A stretch of DNA of 64,000 nt, taken from the NCBI GenBank assembly GCA_905221605.1, contig CAJNDS010002408.1, positions 213,501 to 277,500 of the forward strand, given 5' to 3'. The notes beneath the pieces are model-generated. The model was not told the origin of the DNA and searched no databases. It worked only from the letters and a program-made list of their open reading frames with translations. The first letter of the stretch is position 1, and each line of letters starts with the position of its first letter. This document shows positions 1 through 11,800 of this stretch, in pieces. A program made the translations under genes and the position numbers. This stretch comes from Symbiodinium natans. Its lineage: Eukaryota; Sar; Dinophyceae; Suessiales; Symbiodiniaceae.

Positions 1-3000
1 AAGTTCGTTTAGGCAAAAGGTCGGTAGTGGGGCTTTTGCGGCATGCAAGCAAGATCGCTGCAGCAAACGCAAAGCGCCTACTATGATACCAACTACATTA
101 TCGGCATCACGAAAACAACCGTCAGTTCATAAAAGCAATGAGCCAGCCCGGCTGCCAAATGACTTGAGCGCACCCCATGTTCTTGAAATGTAGCCTGTTC
201 TAAACTTGTTAAGAGAGCACTTAACGATTTCAGGTGGCTTCAATGCTTGTCTCTGTATTGAAGACGATCCTTGCAGGCTTCGTTTTCACATTTAGCACAG
301 CAACTGTTTTCGAGCCAAACGCTGAGGAGTTGAACACTCATGCCAATGATGGCCCATTGATTCCACATCAGTCCGTCACTTGCAACACTGGGGCATAGTT
401 TAGCCATCATAAGGTCAGAATGGGATCCGGGTGTCCTCGGCACGCTGCCAGTACCAGTACCACAGACAAACCACATGCTGTAAAACCACATCATTTGCGA
501 ATAAAGAAGAAGCAGCTCCAACAATTTCAACATGTATACTAAAGAAGACGTAGCTGTACACGCTCCGGGTGCTGTGAGGTATGTCCATTTCCAAGGATGG
601 AGCCGCTCAGGACTGGAAGTGCTCCGTAAACTACCAGCGTTCCCGGGGCTGTTCAGGCGCATCCGATGCTGCGAATTACAGATCTTCTGTTTGCGCACAG
701 GACCCAGGAAGCATGCAGGAAGGACTTGGACATGGGTTTCTTCTCTGTAGTATTCAACTCCCGACATAGAGCTACAGCACTTCGAGTCTGAAGCATTCTG
801 TGGCGACCTCGTCTTGGAAGCGCACTACTTTGCAACATCCGGAGCCTGGGTACAGCTAGCTGGCATGCTGCATGTGAAATTGTCTGGAGCTGCCTCACCT
901 GGAAACGCAGCAATTCGCGGCATTTGGAGCCAGATATGGACCAGATGTGCCAGTCAGCAGCATTGTAAGTTAGAGGACGGGAAGGGGGAGGTCTAAACCT
1001 AAGCGCCTAAGGGATGTGGGCCTGCTGGATGGGCAATGGGCATGAAAAAACAACGACCTGGAGCTCGGTTGTTTGGAGCTTTAAAGCTTGAAAGATTCGG
1101 GAGCTAGAAAGAAAGCTTCAACATTTTGATGCCATTAACACAAGGGCTTCAGACAACATTCTTACAGGATGTGTTAAGTGTGCTGCGGTTTTCAGGGTCC
1201 CTGAAATGATGGGAGAATGAACACTGAAAGCTAGCTGAAATAATCAACCCGTCCAATGTGAACGAAGATGAGGCCTTGAACATGCCACAACAATAAACAA
1301 CAATTTCGACAACGTAGACATTCCGCTGTCTCCGAATAAAAAAGCCCCTATGATCAACGCTGTCTTCGGGAACTACGCGAAGACTCATGATGATACGGTT
1401 TCCAAGTCAAGAGCCCAACATCAGATGACTGGTATCCTTTGCAGGAGCTCTTCTATAGGGTCTTTGAAGCGGGCGGTAACAACAACGTGATTAAGGGCTC
1501 CAAGTTTCGGGATGATGCGGTTGATCTGTGGTGGATTCCTGATGAACGAAGCGAAGACTAAGAGCCCGGGCCCCCTGCCCCACGATCCCCCTATCAAGCC
1601 AGTGAAAGGGAGGACTCTGCGGCCGGTGCACTTTTGACAGCGGGCGAACATCTCTGAGCACAGCAAGCTTCCTGTTCGAGGTGCATCGATCTTCACCCAT
1701 GGACGAAATCTGCTCGTCAGCGCCACGGAGTCCATGAAGATGTTCACGTTCACCACCGCAACCCGCTTTGTCTGGTCCGGAATCGGCTACAGGATCAAGC
1801 GCCGCTCATCTCCTTGTGCAGACGCTGCTGAACTAGCATGAACCAAAGACCGCGATTGATACTTGCCAAAACCAGGGCCTCTTCTGCACCTTTTTGGCAG
1901 CGGCTTCCTGCTGGACTTGAAACAACCTAACCAGATCCCAGCAGAACAGACTTCAACAGCCTTGACGTTGGAGACCGGAAGCTTATCAGAGAAGGTCACA
2001 ACCTGCACGCAGCACACAAGAGCCCCTTAAATCTCACACAACGCTTCGAACGATTCTATCTCAGGCCCATCCCTATGATAAGCTCCAGTTCACATGCAGG
2101 TCCTGATTCTTCAAGAGGTCGAAGGACACTTTTCGCATCTTCTTCTTCTTCTTTCGTCTTCTGATCTCTTCCTTTTCTGGCCTCGGATCTGGCAACTGGC
2201 TTCTAGGCTTCTTGCGGCACTGCGGGTTCAAGGTGCTCTGCTCCTTCACGTTCTCCAAGATGTCGCAAGCATGCTAGATGCATTTGTGCAGATTCATGGC
2301 AATGAAGTTGCATCAGACAGTTTATTGCCGTCTAGGACTGTTACGCTGCTGCGACAACTTCTACGATTGTAATGCTGTAGGTCTTGGTGAAAAGCGGCAT
2401 CGGAATTTTTAAGTGGCTCAACAATCTCGACAAGCAGATGGCTCGAAGAAATCTGTACATGTAAAATTTCGGCATGATGCATGGAACAGAGCTTATGTTC
2501 TACGGCTGCAATCTGCACGCGTGACCGAAGAATGCTGATTGAACAAACTTTTTCGGAACGTCAATAATTACTGCCCTACCCGTGGACTAGGGCTTTTGCC
2601 CCTAGAGCCCAGAACTTCTGAGGCTTGAGCTGCTCGACGACGTTTGAGCCACCATCATGTTGTTGCCGGACCTGTCACACATCTTCAACAAAAAAAGGTG
2701 CTGAAAAAAAGAAAACGTCGCAGTTCGTTCCTTTTTTGGACCCACGTGTCTTAGTCATCCTTTTCCCCGAACAGCGAGTCATTCTAAGGCCAGTTGTGGA
2801 TGCGGTTCCAACGTGGTCGGGCTTAGGTCGGCCCGCGCAGGCGGTTGCGCGGCTCTTGCCTCGGAGCTCGCTTTGGGTTCAATTTCAAATGCCAACCCCC
2901 CTGCCGTGCGCCCTCGTTGCGCACGATCCTCGAGGGGATCTTACTATTTCGGGGTCTAAATTAGGGGTTCCTTTTTTAGGGGTTAGCAGAATACTATGAG

Positions 3001-3130
3001 CAGGGTAACAGGCAAATCAGCCAAGCACAACTCAGCAAACAGGAGTGCAAATCAGAAAACACGGCGGTGCAAATCAGAAAACACCAAGGCACGAATCAGA
3101 AACAAAAGTCCGCAAGAAAGGACGCAGTGC
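1..3130. other. Stretch without a recognisable gene
   Basis: Open frames here are short and overlap on both strands, and none shows a domain that I recognise. The longest is a 175-codon minus-strand frame at 240-767 with no family resemblance. A pyrimidine-rich CTT-type tract lies near 2130-2175. Intron or intergenic DNA is the simplest reading. Confidence 0.5.
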
Positions 3131-3286
3131 TTGTTTCCCTAAAAGCCCTAAGCCCTAAACCCAAAAAAGGTAAACCATGAAAACCTCTCAACTTCAAACC
3201 CCGAAAACTCTAAACCCTAAAACCCCCCTAAACCCGAATAAATCCAAGCCGTAAAAAACCCTAAACCCTAAACGCTAAAACCCCTA

Positions 3287-3344
3287 AACATAGGCGTGTT
3301 TTTTCAACCCATCATGCGAGCATTGTGTATGCAAATGGGCCGGG

Positions 3345-3381
<37 letters not shown>

Positions 3382-3430
3382 CTTAATTCTGTTTCGAACC
3401 CATCATGCGAGCGTTGCGTTTGCAAATGGG
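3287..3430. repeat. Embedded unit with 33-base C tract, copy 1
   Basis: A non-telomeric unit inside the telomere-like block. It begins AACATAGGCGTG and contains the motif CATCATGCGAGC twice, once on each side of an uninterrupted run of 33 C (3348-3380). A second copy lies about 455 bp downstream. The double flanking motif suggests that the unit itself arose from a smaller direct repeat. The C tract could form G-quadruplex/i-motif structure and is a likely place for sequencing error. Confidence 0.85.
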
Positions 3431-3742
3431 AAGGGTGGCAAAAAATCCTATACCCTAAACCCCAAAAAAACCCTAAACCCTAAAAACCCCTAAGCCCTAA
3501 AAACCCCTAAACCCTAAAAAACCCAAAACCCTAAGAACCCTAAACCCTAAAAACCCCTAAACCCTAAAGGCCCTAAGCCCTCACCCTAAGAACCCCTGAG
3601 CCCCAAACCCAATAAAACGTAATCCCGAAAAACCCTTCAACTTCAAACCCCGAAAACTCAAAACCCTACAAACCCCGAAGCCCTAAACCCTAATAAATCC
3701 AAACCGTAAAAATCCCTAAACCCTAAACCCTAAAAATCCCTA

Positions 3743-3803
3743 AACATAGGCATGTTTTTTCAAACCCATCATGCGAGCATTGTGTTTGCAAACCGGGCTG
3801 CCC

Positions 3804-3838
<35 letters not shown>

Positions 3839-3890
3839 CTTTATTCTTTTTCGAAGCGAACATGCGAGCGCTGCGTTTGCAATGGGAAGG
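3743..3890. repeat. Embedded unit with 33-base C tract, copy 2
   Basis: Second copy of the unit at 3287-3430, with scattered substitutions. Its C run (3805-3837) is again 33 bases, preceded by CCCT. The telomere-like sequence between the copies is also similar, so about 455 bp of repeat plus unit appears to have been duplicated in tandem. Confidence 0.85.
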
Positions 3891-4534
3891 GGGGGGCTAA
3901 CATCCCCAAACTTAAACCTAAACCCCAAAACCCCCTAAAGCCTAAAAGCCCCTAAGCCCTAAAAATCCCTAACCCTAAAAAAACCGAAGCCCTAAACCCC
4001 AAAAGCCCAACCCTAAACCCTAAAACCCCCTAAAGCCTGAAAAACCCTGAGGCCGAATTCAAAAAAACCTAAACCCTAAAACCCCTAAGCCGTAAACCCC
4101 CAACAAACCCCGCAAGAACCTTAAACCCTAAACCCTAAAAAACCCCTAAACCCTAAATCCTAAAAACCCCCTAAAGCCTCAAGCCCTCAACCCAAAACAA
4201 AACCTGAGCCCTAAGCCGAAAAAATCCTAAACCCTGAAACCCCCTAAGCCCTCAACCTAGAACACCCCAAGACCTGCACCCTAAAAATCCCCAAACCTTA
4301 AACCATGAAAACCCTAAACCCTGAACCCTAAAAGCCCCTTATGTAAATACAGCAAACCTTGCTGCTCGAGCGCAAGTGATAAATTTGTTACCATAGGTCT
4401 GTATAGGGATCTATCGACGCCTCTCATAAGGGGGGGGGGGGGAGACTTAGTAGACCTATCTTGAATAAAATGTGTCTTGGGGGAACCCCTAAACCTCAAC
4501 CCTAAAAGCACAGCCTTAAACGTATCATGTTAGC

Positions 4535-4650
4535 TTAGGTTAGGTTAGTGGGGTTGGGTTAGGTTTAGGCTTAAGCTTAGGCTTAGGCTTAGGCTTAGGT
4601 TTAGGCTTGGGTTTAGGTTTAGTTAGGTTAGGGTAGGTTAGTTTGGCTTG
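4535..4650. repeat. G-strand telomere-like repeat, TTAGGC/TTTAGG variants
   Basis: The plus strand reads GGTTTAGGCTTAAGC, then several GCTTAG units and TTTAGG variants. This is the opposite orientation to the block ending near 4510. It is a short, degenerate interstitial array. Confidence 0.75.
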
Positions 4651-5246
4651 TGTTGGGGTTGGGCTCTTCTGTCCTTGCTCGCCCAGTCCAGGCTCCGCAA
4701 CGGCCCGACAGTGAGAGAGACCGATGTAAAGGCATGGCTGTCCATGCATGCTGATTCAAACCTCGCTGTTTTCTGATTCGTTCCTTGCTGTTTTCTGAAC
4801 CATGGGTGCGTGATTCATGGTCTTGTTTTCCGCTTTAGGAAAGCATCCACTATGAGCATTTCCAGGTGCCGCGCTCGCACTTTTGGGTTTTCCTCACAGG
4901 AGGCTTTGAGTGTTAGCCCTTGGGCGGTTTCCGCGAAATTTAAGGTATTCAAGGAATTTGAGGTATTTTAGGTATTCAGGGCGACTTAGGCCATTTGCAC
5001 ATGTTGGTGGACTTTCGTCTGTGCAGCTTCGGCGCCAAAATATTTTTTGAGCGGTCCAGTAGTTACCAGACGGTGGGGGCAGGGGAGGTTGTGTTGTCAT
5101 ATTGTTATTGTTGTGACTGTTACGTTGTTGTTCAGCATCCCCACCACCACCACCATCATCATCAATCTTTGAACAGATTTGGAAACGAACGCCCTTGCCC
5201 CAAACGCCACCAGCAACCTCTTCTTTGGCAGAACTGAATCCTACAT

Positions 5247-5346
5247 GGTCAGTTCTCTAAACTGTGGTCCCTTATTGGGTTCCCTAAATATTAGGGGCCA
5301 CCTTGCAATAGTGACCCCAAACAGGACCATCCCTTAAAGAAGTGAC
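5247..5346. mobile_element. MITE-like inverted-repeat element, ~100 bp
   Basis: About 35 bp at the left end (starting GGTCAGTTCTCTAAAC) pairs imperfectly with the right end (its complement starts GGTCACTTCTTTAAGG). The whole 100 bp can fold into one hairpin. It has no coding capacity. The left end shares GTTCTCTAAA with the inverted-repeat element at 16161-16262, and both are preceded by ACAT, which suggests one family of non-autonomous elements. No clear target-site duplication is visible for this copy. Confidence 0.55.
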
Positions 5347-5720
5347 CGAATCGAATTTCAGGGTTTATACACCAAAACCATCCAAAACCCTACCACCGGA
5401 ACCCCAACACAATCCTCACCCCCGCTTTCTCGACTGGCTAAACTAGCGGCTAAACTTGCTGTAGGGCGGAAAACCCAAAAAAAAACTTGTAGCCGATCCA
5501 CCACCATGTGGGCATTACTCAATATAGGAGTACCTGTAGTATGCCCCAAGTACCATGATCCTTTTTCAAGCCTTTTTCCAGGAATCCCCTACAAGGACAC
5601 CCCTTTTTCGGAAACCCCCACATCGGTCCACGCCTCGTCGCGCTTGCGGCCGCACTTCCGACAGAACAGCGAGTCGTCCAGGTACGCGTTGCCACAACCC
5701 GGGCAGTTGGTCTTCTGACA

Positions 5721-5870
5721 GGTTAGGGTTTAGGGTTTAGGGTTTAGGGTTCAGGGTTTGGGGTTTAGGGTTTAGGGTTTAGAGTTTAGGGTTTAGGGTT
5801 TAGGGTTAGGGTTTGGAGTTTGGGGTTTGGGGTTTGGGGTTTAGGGTTTATATAGGGTTTAGGTTTAGGG
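5721..5870. repeat. TTTAGGG interstitial telomere-like array
   Basis: The plus strand carries about twenty units of TTTAGGG with near-perfect stretches at the left and variants (TTCAGGG, TTTGGGG, TTTGGAG) at the right. It is the best-preserved telomere-type array in the window, in G-strand orientation, opposite to the block at 3138-4510. Confidence 0.95.
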
Positions 5871-5880
5871 CTTAGGGGGC

Positions 5881-8800
5881 TTGATGTTGGGATGTTGCCC
5901 CCTTATACTAACAGTCCTTAATAGGGATTATAGTGCCCCCCCTTCCCTTAGACTCCCCTTCTGTTTTGGGCATTGGATCGTGCTTCTGCCACATTCCCAC
6001 ACGCACGTTCCACTTTACAAGTTCGGCCAGCCATCAACGAGGATATCACTCATTTGCATTGGAACAAAAGGTTTGTTCCGACCCTGACAGCTCCATAGAA
6101 CAGCCTTTAACTGCTGCTGCATGAGCCCAGATAGAAAACTTGGCAAGTCGAGTTCTATGCGTCGCGCCGGATTCCCTTGATCTCAATTTGCCGTTTGGGG
6201 TCTCCGCCGGCAAAATTATGTTTTATTGGAGCTGCCTTGGGGTCGAGGCCAAGGACGTCAGGAGCTGTACAGGTTCATCTAATGAATTCCACACCATCCA
6301 AGGCTAGGTTTTGGAGTTGGGGGCAATGAATCCCACACCATCCAAGGCTAGGTTTTGATAAACAAGTGATGACCAGTGAACCGCTGCGACTGGTGAGATC
6401 TGGCGATCGGCGATCACCTGCCCATGCAGTCGTCGGAAGTGCCTCCCAGCACACGTGTGCCCGTTCGGCTCTTGCGCTACGCCTTTTCACTCCGCTGTGT
6501 CGAAGCGGGGACAGCAAGGCCAACAGCACGGGAGCGGTGGCAAGGACGGGGTCAGCTGCAAGCGCCGACAGGGCGGGTCACTATTCACAAGGTGCAGTCG
6601 GGCCTTGAACCGTGTGAGCACATCATCTGAGGAACCTTCTCGTCGGCCGTGGCATACTCGCACAACCAGCAACGCGACCAACTCAGCTTCGGTAAACTGC
6701 TGAACCCTGAATTGCCCTGACCAACGCAAGTCAGTACCCCCACAGCTGGCATCATTAAGAACCATTCTCCGCCAACCACTTCCGACTTTGGGATGCGCTT
6801 CTTGCACAGCCCAAAACCCAAACTGCCAGTGGCTGCCCGGACCCCGCGACTGGCCCAGCCCCGTGCGCTTTGAAGACAGACTAGTTTACGGGAAGCGTTT
6901 GAAGATGTGTGAAGATGTCTGAAGTCTGTGGTTAAGATCAACGGCACACTCTCTACAAGTAGTACTCTCTGTGGCAGCTTGCACACTATTTGCACACTGC
7001 TGGTGCAGCAACTGCCAAAATGAGGGCAGCACACGCACTGAGCATTGCTGAGCCATGAGAGCTCTTATGTGCCATGAATATGAAAGCTGAAGCACCTTGC
7101 TGTTGGTCGTTCCGACGTCTTTTGCTTCCTTGGTGTCAAGCCTCCAGGTCTTAATAGGTCTTGAAACAGAAGCCTACTCTTCGGAAATTGAAAGCACGAG
7201 CATAGGCTGAGCTGACCCTTCAGAACCATTCAGAATCCCAAATGAAAGGGACGAAAGCTGCAATGTGCTCCTCTGCCGCTTCTTCCTCTGCGCAATAACT
7301 TTTGATCGCAGCGGCAAAGCAGCCTTGACCAGGGCTGTGCCGAGATCACGAGCGCTTCTCACAAGCTGTGATGTAGCGTATGCTTTGCATCGAAACGGAG
7401 CCTTCGGAAGCATCAGAGGTGACACGGACACTCTCTCCTGACTGTCAGCAGAAGTGTGGACCTCGGCACTGAGAATCGGCATTGGACACTGCATGCGATT
7501 TGCCTTTCCAAATGACAAAAAAGAAGCTGCCTCACATCACCCTCTAGATCGGCTCGCCTTCTTCCTCTTCTTTTTTCTGTGCTTCTGTACCTTCCAGGCA
7601 CAGATTCAGAAGTTTGCTACGACAAATGCCGCCGCGCAACCTGGCTGCCCAACGCAGCGACTATGGCACGGACATGGTTGGATCCCTTGTCGTCCGGTGT
7701 GATCTGCGAGCTTGCCTGAAGCAAGGCGAAAGCTGACAAACCACATGGAGCATGCATCAAAGTGAAAAAACACGCTCAGGGGGAAGAAGTGACGAAGCGC
7801 GATACCTCTACCTCCTGTCTGATTTTGTCTCAAGGCCCATGGAGACAATGGTCAGGAGTTACTCTTGTCGAGCTTCTGCTCCGTCGGGTATATTCCACCC
7901 AGCAAGCAATAGACGTTCCGGATTTGATTAGCTGCCGGCACAGCCTCGTCAGGAAGTAGCAATCGCGGAGCTGTGGAGTTGCTGCACCTCCAAGCATGAG
8001 GCCGGATTTCGGCCCATCTTTGACCCACCAACGGACCCACCAGCAGAGCACGCAATACAAAGCGACAAAACATGCTGGCAACCGCGTGTAACATGCTGTA
8101 TGACAACAGAAGTACAACCTAGCACAATGTGTAAACCTAGTCTAAGCATGTCTAAGCATTGTTTGGCTTTCATTCTCTGTGATGTGAAAGGCCAAGACCT
8201 CCAAGTACTCTAAAACGATGGCGGGAACCAGGCAGCAACAAATGACCGAAATGCGTGAGTTGAATCTTTCGAAGTTGGCCGAACAGCACGGAAACCATAC
8301 ATTTCCTGCGTCTGTGGGTGTGACGACAACTCGCGAATCCTGAATATACGTGCAGCAAGGAGTTTGCACCTCACTTTTGGACCATGTACGTGCATTATCC
8401 GTCTCTTATTCGTTGAAAGTGCAAACTTGAAAAATGAGACGCCTTGGATTCCTCTGGATGTTGCTGATCTTTCTGGCGAAGCACATTGTGCACAATGGAA
8501 CGCCACGTCGCCAAGCTCACTATGTTTCAATTTCTCAAGCTGGAGGCCGGGGGTGGATTGACCCATACATACCCATGGTATATGTCCACCATCGACCGTG
8601 CATAGAAACCAATGTGTTGCAGCAAGACCGAGTGGGTTGCAACATTCGGCCTCTGCTTGCGATGGCCGAATGATGATTCCGTGCATTCTTTTTGCATTCT
8701 TTTGCCCACCCCTTCCCTCTGGCTGGCACTCATGCCCGACGGAACGTGCTGGCTCTAAGACTCTACTTGCTGCCAGCATAAGGGAGAAATACCATACAAC

Positions 8801-11800
8801 GACATCAATTACTGTACATGAATCTACAAGCCATGTGCACGCGGTTCTTGGGCCATGGATGTCTGGCGTTTGGCCCATGCTCCCTCTTTTACGAGCAAAG
8901 GAGGGCAGGCACCGCGATTCAGCCGGCCAGCCGGATTTCCCCCCCCCCCCCCCCAGCCCCGCCCCCCTGCGCCCCGCCCCCTGCGCTATGAAGTTTCAAG
9001 ACCATCATGAAAGCAAGATCCTTTTCGGGGAGGGGGGTGGGGGTGCAAATGTCTTGTGCAAATACACTGTGATTATTAATCCTTGTTTTCTGAAAGACAA
9101 AAGCCAAACTGGCACGATGTCAGGTGTTGCTTGTCTTTTGGTGAATGTTTAGGGTGCCAAGTGTTGCTTGCTACAGTAATCCTGACTCTAGGTCGCCATT
9201 TTACCAAAACCGTTGGCATTTCAGCCTGAGATTGGTCGTCCAATATAGTCTCACCAGGATTCTCTGTGATTGCGAGTCCATAAGAGTTTACTCGAAAATA
9301 TTAGTACACTCTTCATGGGCCAACACCTTGAACCTGCATGGAAAGTTATAGCAAGGTTTCTCTTCATCAAAATGAGCCCTCTGATAATTTGCTGATACAT
9401 GCAAGAAGAGTCGGCGCTTCTTTGAGTTAGTCAAGCTCTCTTCTCCAAACAATGAGATTGTCTAAATGCAAACAGAGCAAGCTCTCGTTTCGTATTAAGG
9501 ATGCTGGGGCATGTTCGGTTCTGCTGCTTGGGTAGGATTTGATAGACTGCTAACAACTTAGCTTTGATCTCTCTCCCTTGCTGAATCTCATATAAACCGC
9601 ATGCCTGATCCGGTTCTCAAGCACTTCAACCATGTCGTAGAGGGCCTGATGCTATACTTATGGAAGCTCAACACGAACTCAGCAAGCATCTGGGCATGTT
9701 GCTTCTCGATTCTTCTGTGTTGCTGCACCATTCGCAGCAGCTTCCAACCTGCAGTAGCAGCCACAGGATGTCACCCTCGCGGAATTCCACGCTGGGAGAA
9801 AGCCCGCGGCAATCTCTGGCCCAGTTGCTTCAGCAGCTCATCTGGCACCCTAGAGGCTGTGCCGCTATGACCCCACTGCCATCAGCTCACATGCCCTGTG
9901 AACAGCACACTGCCGAGCCTTCCAAGCACATTCTCATGGACGCTTCGAACCTTCTTCCAGGAGGCTGCGCTCGAACGTCGGACGAAGCTGCTTCAGTAAG
10001 GCAGGGGCGAGACCCTCAACATACGAACCCTCTGCCAAGCCGATGAATGGTTCGAGGAGTGCCAAGATCACCTGCAAAAGCTCTTCAGTCCAACAACGAG
10101 GAAGAGAGCTGCGAAGAGAAGAGAGAGGATCGGAAAAAGAGAAGGATCGAAGAAGAGGATCGGCGAAGAGCAAGAAAAAAAGCGTCGAAGCTCAGAGCAG
10201 GCCTGGGGAGCCGCCTTTGGGCTCTGCTCCAGCTGAGGTTGGAGCTCATCCCAAAGCACTCGGGTCAACTGCCGCACAGAGCACACAGAGTCTCAACGGC
10301 ATCTCAGCGTGTCTCTCGAAAAGGAAAGTCAGCTGTGCACAAGATGACTTGACGGGGCCTGCATGATGATCCCAACACTGGAAGCACTATTTGTGCGGTG
10401 TGGGGCAGGCCTGCTTGCAAGTCGCCACTTTTTGCAAACTGTGTAACTCTGCACAGAGAGACCGCAAGCGTGCCGTAGGAGGACTTCCGCGCGATCCTTG
10501 ACCTTCACGAGAACATTCATTGCACCCTGCCTGGTTTGCATCTTGCCTGCTGCTGACAAACAGATAAAACATGACCTCCTGCATTTGCCAGCCATTCATC
10601 CGCAGGTCCTCGGCCACACAACTTTTCATGCTGCGCGTGGACCCACCTCTTGGGACCTTTTGACGCCCTCCAGTCCACGGACCCCACCACCGCTTTACGC
10701 ACAACTCGGGCCTTAGCCCGTTACATTGGCAAGGGGCTGCGGTAACTGTATGGCAAACCTGCATGACGTGTCGGTGCGCTCGGCTATGCAATGTGCAAGG
10801 CTCAAGCTTAGCAGCTTAGACAGGGAATGGACAAGACTTTGTTGCACCAGCTCCGCTTTCGCGCAGATGCTTCTTTTGGGAGGCTCGGGTGCCGGGGAGG
10901 GGAACGTCCGGGCCGCAAATGCCTCAAATTATCTCTTGCCGCCGCAGCGGCCAGTCGAACTCCCAGAAGGAAAGGAATTGCACACACAATGTTGCAAGCA
11001 TCATCTACAGGGGTCGCTGCACGCGTTCTGGTTGCTCAGAAAGCAAGCATTCATGCTTCGTCTTCTGGATGCGCATTAGATTCAGAAACCCTCCTCACTC
11101 CGTCTTCCATTTCTCTCCCCTGAGCCACACAAAATTCGATCAGTGTTGGATTGCCTGGTGGCCAGATTGCGTCGGGCTCTGAAACCCCCGAGACATTTTG
11201 CATGGAACGTTCCATGCGCCTGAGGTTCTTGACGCAGCATTTACGCAACCATTTGCCTCGACTGTTACGTGCATTTTCGGCCTTGACATTGCCCTTGATT
11301 GCAGGGGCGGCCTATTGAAATAAAACAAGATCTCATCGTATATCTCACGTCTGCGATCCCCACACAATCCAGTCCAGACCTTGATTGGCCAGAGCGGCTA
11401 CACAAGCCAAAACAGAAGATCCATGTCGGATCAAGCGGTTTTCCCTCGAGACTTGCTTGTGCATCGTGTCTTGAGCTCATAATCACAGCTACATAGTTAG
11501 TTATGTTAGTTAACTGCTCGCAACAACTGCCACACGAAGGGTCTGAACGTCTTGAAGGGTAGTCTCGGCACGCGTGTTGTTGCATCTTGTATGCGAGAGG
11601 GGCTTCAGTATGCACATGTGTGCACTGTGCACTGGTAAGGCTTCAGCTTTAAAGATTTCTGCCAGAACAATTCGAAGCAGCAGCAGGTATTTGTTGACCT
11701 GAGTTGAGAAGAGCTGTGACGTCTCCTGCCAGCAACTGAATTTCCACACGCCTGCCCATTTTTCAACCGACGGCACATGCTCCAGCTGCTCCAGTATGAC

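Larger units (their letters stand above)
3138..4510. repeat. Degenerate telomere-like repeat block, C-strand on plus
   Basis: The plus strand is dominated by CCCTAAA and close variants (CCCTAAAA, CCCTAAG, CCCTCAA, CCCGAAA), spaced irregularly. The motif is the complement of TTTAGGG, the telomere unit of plants and dinoflagellates. Heavy degeneration and the internal position show an interstitial array, not a working telomere. Two copies of a non-telomeric unit with a long C tract are embedded. The block thins out after about 4330, with a last cluster at 4481-4510. Confidence 0.9.
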
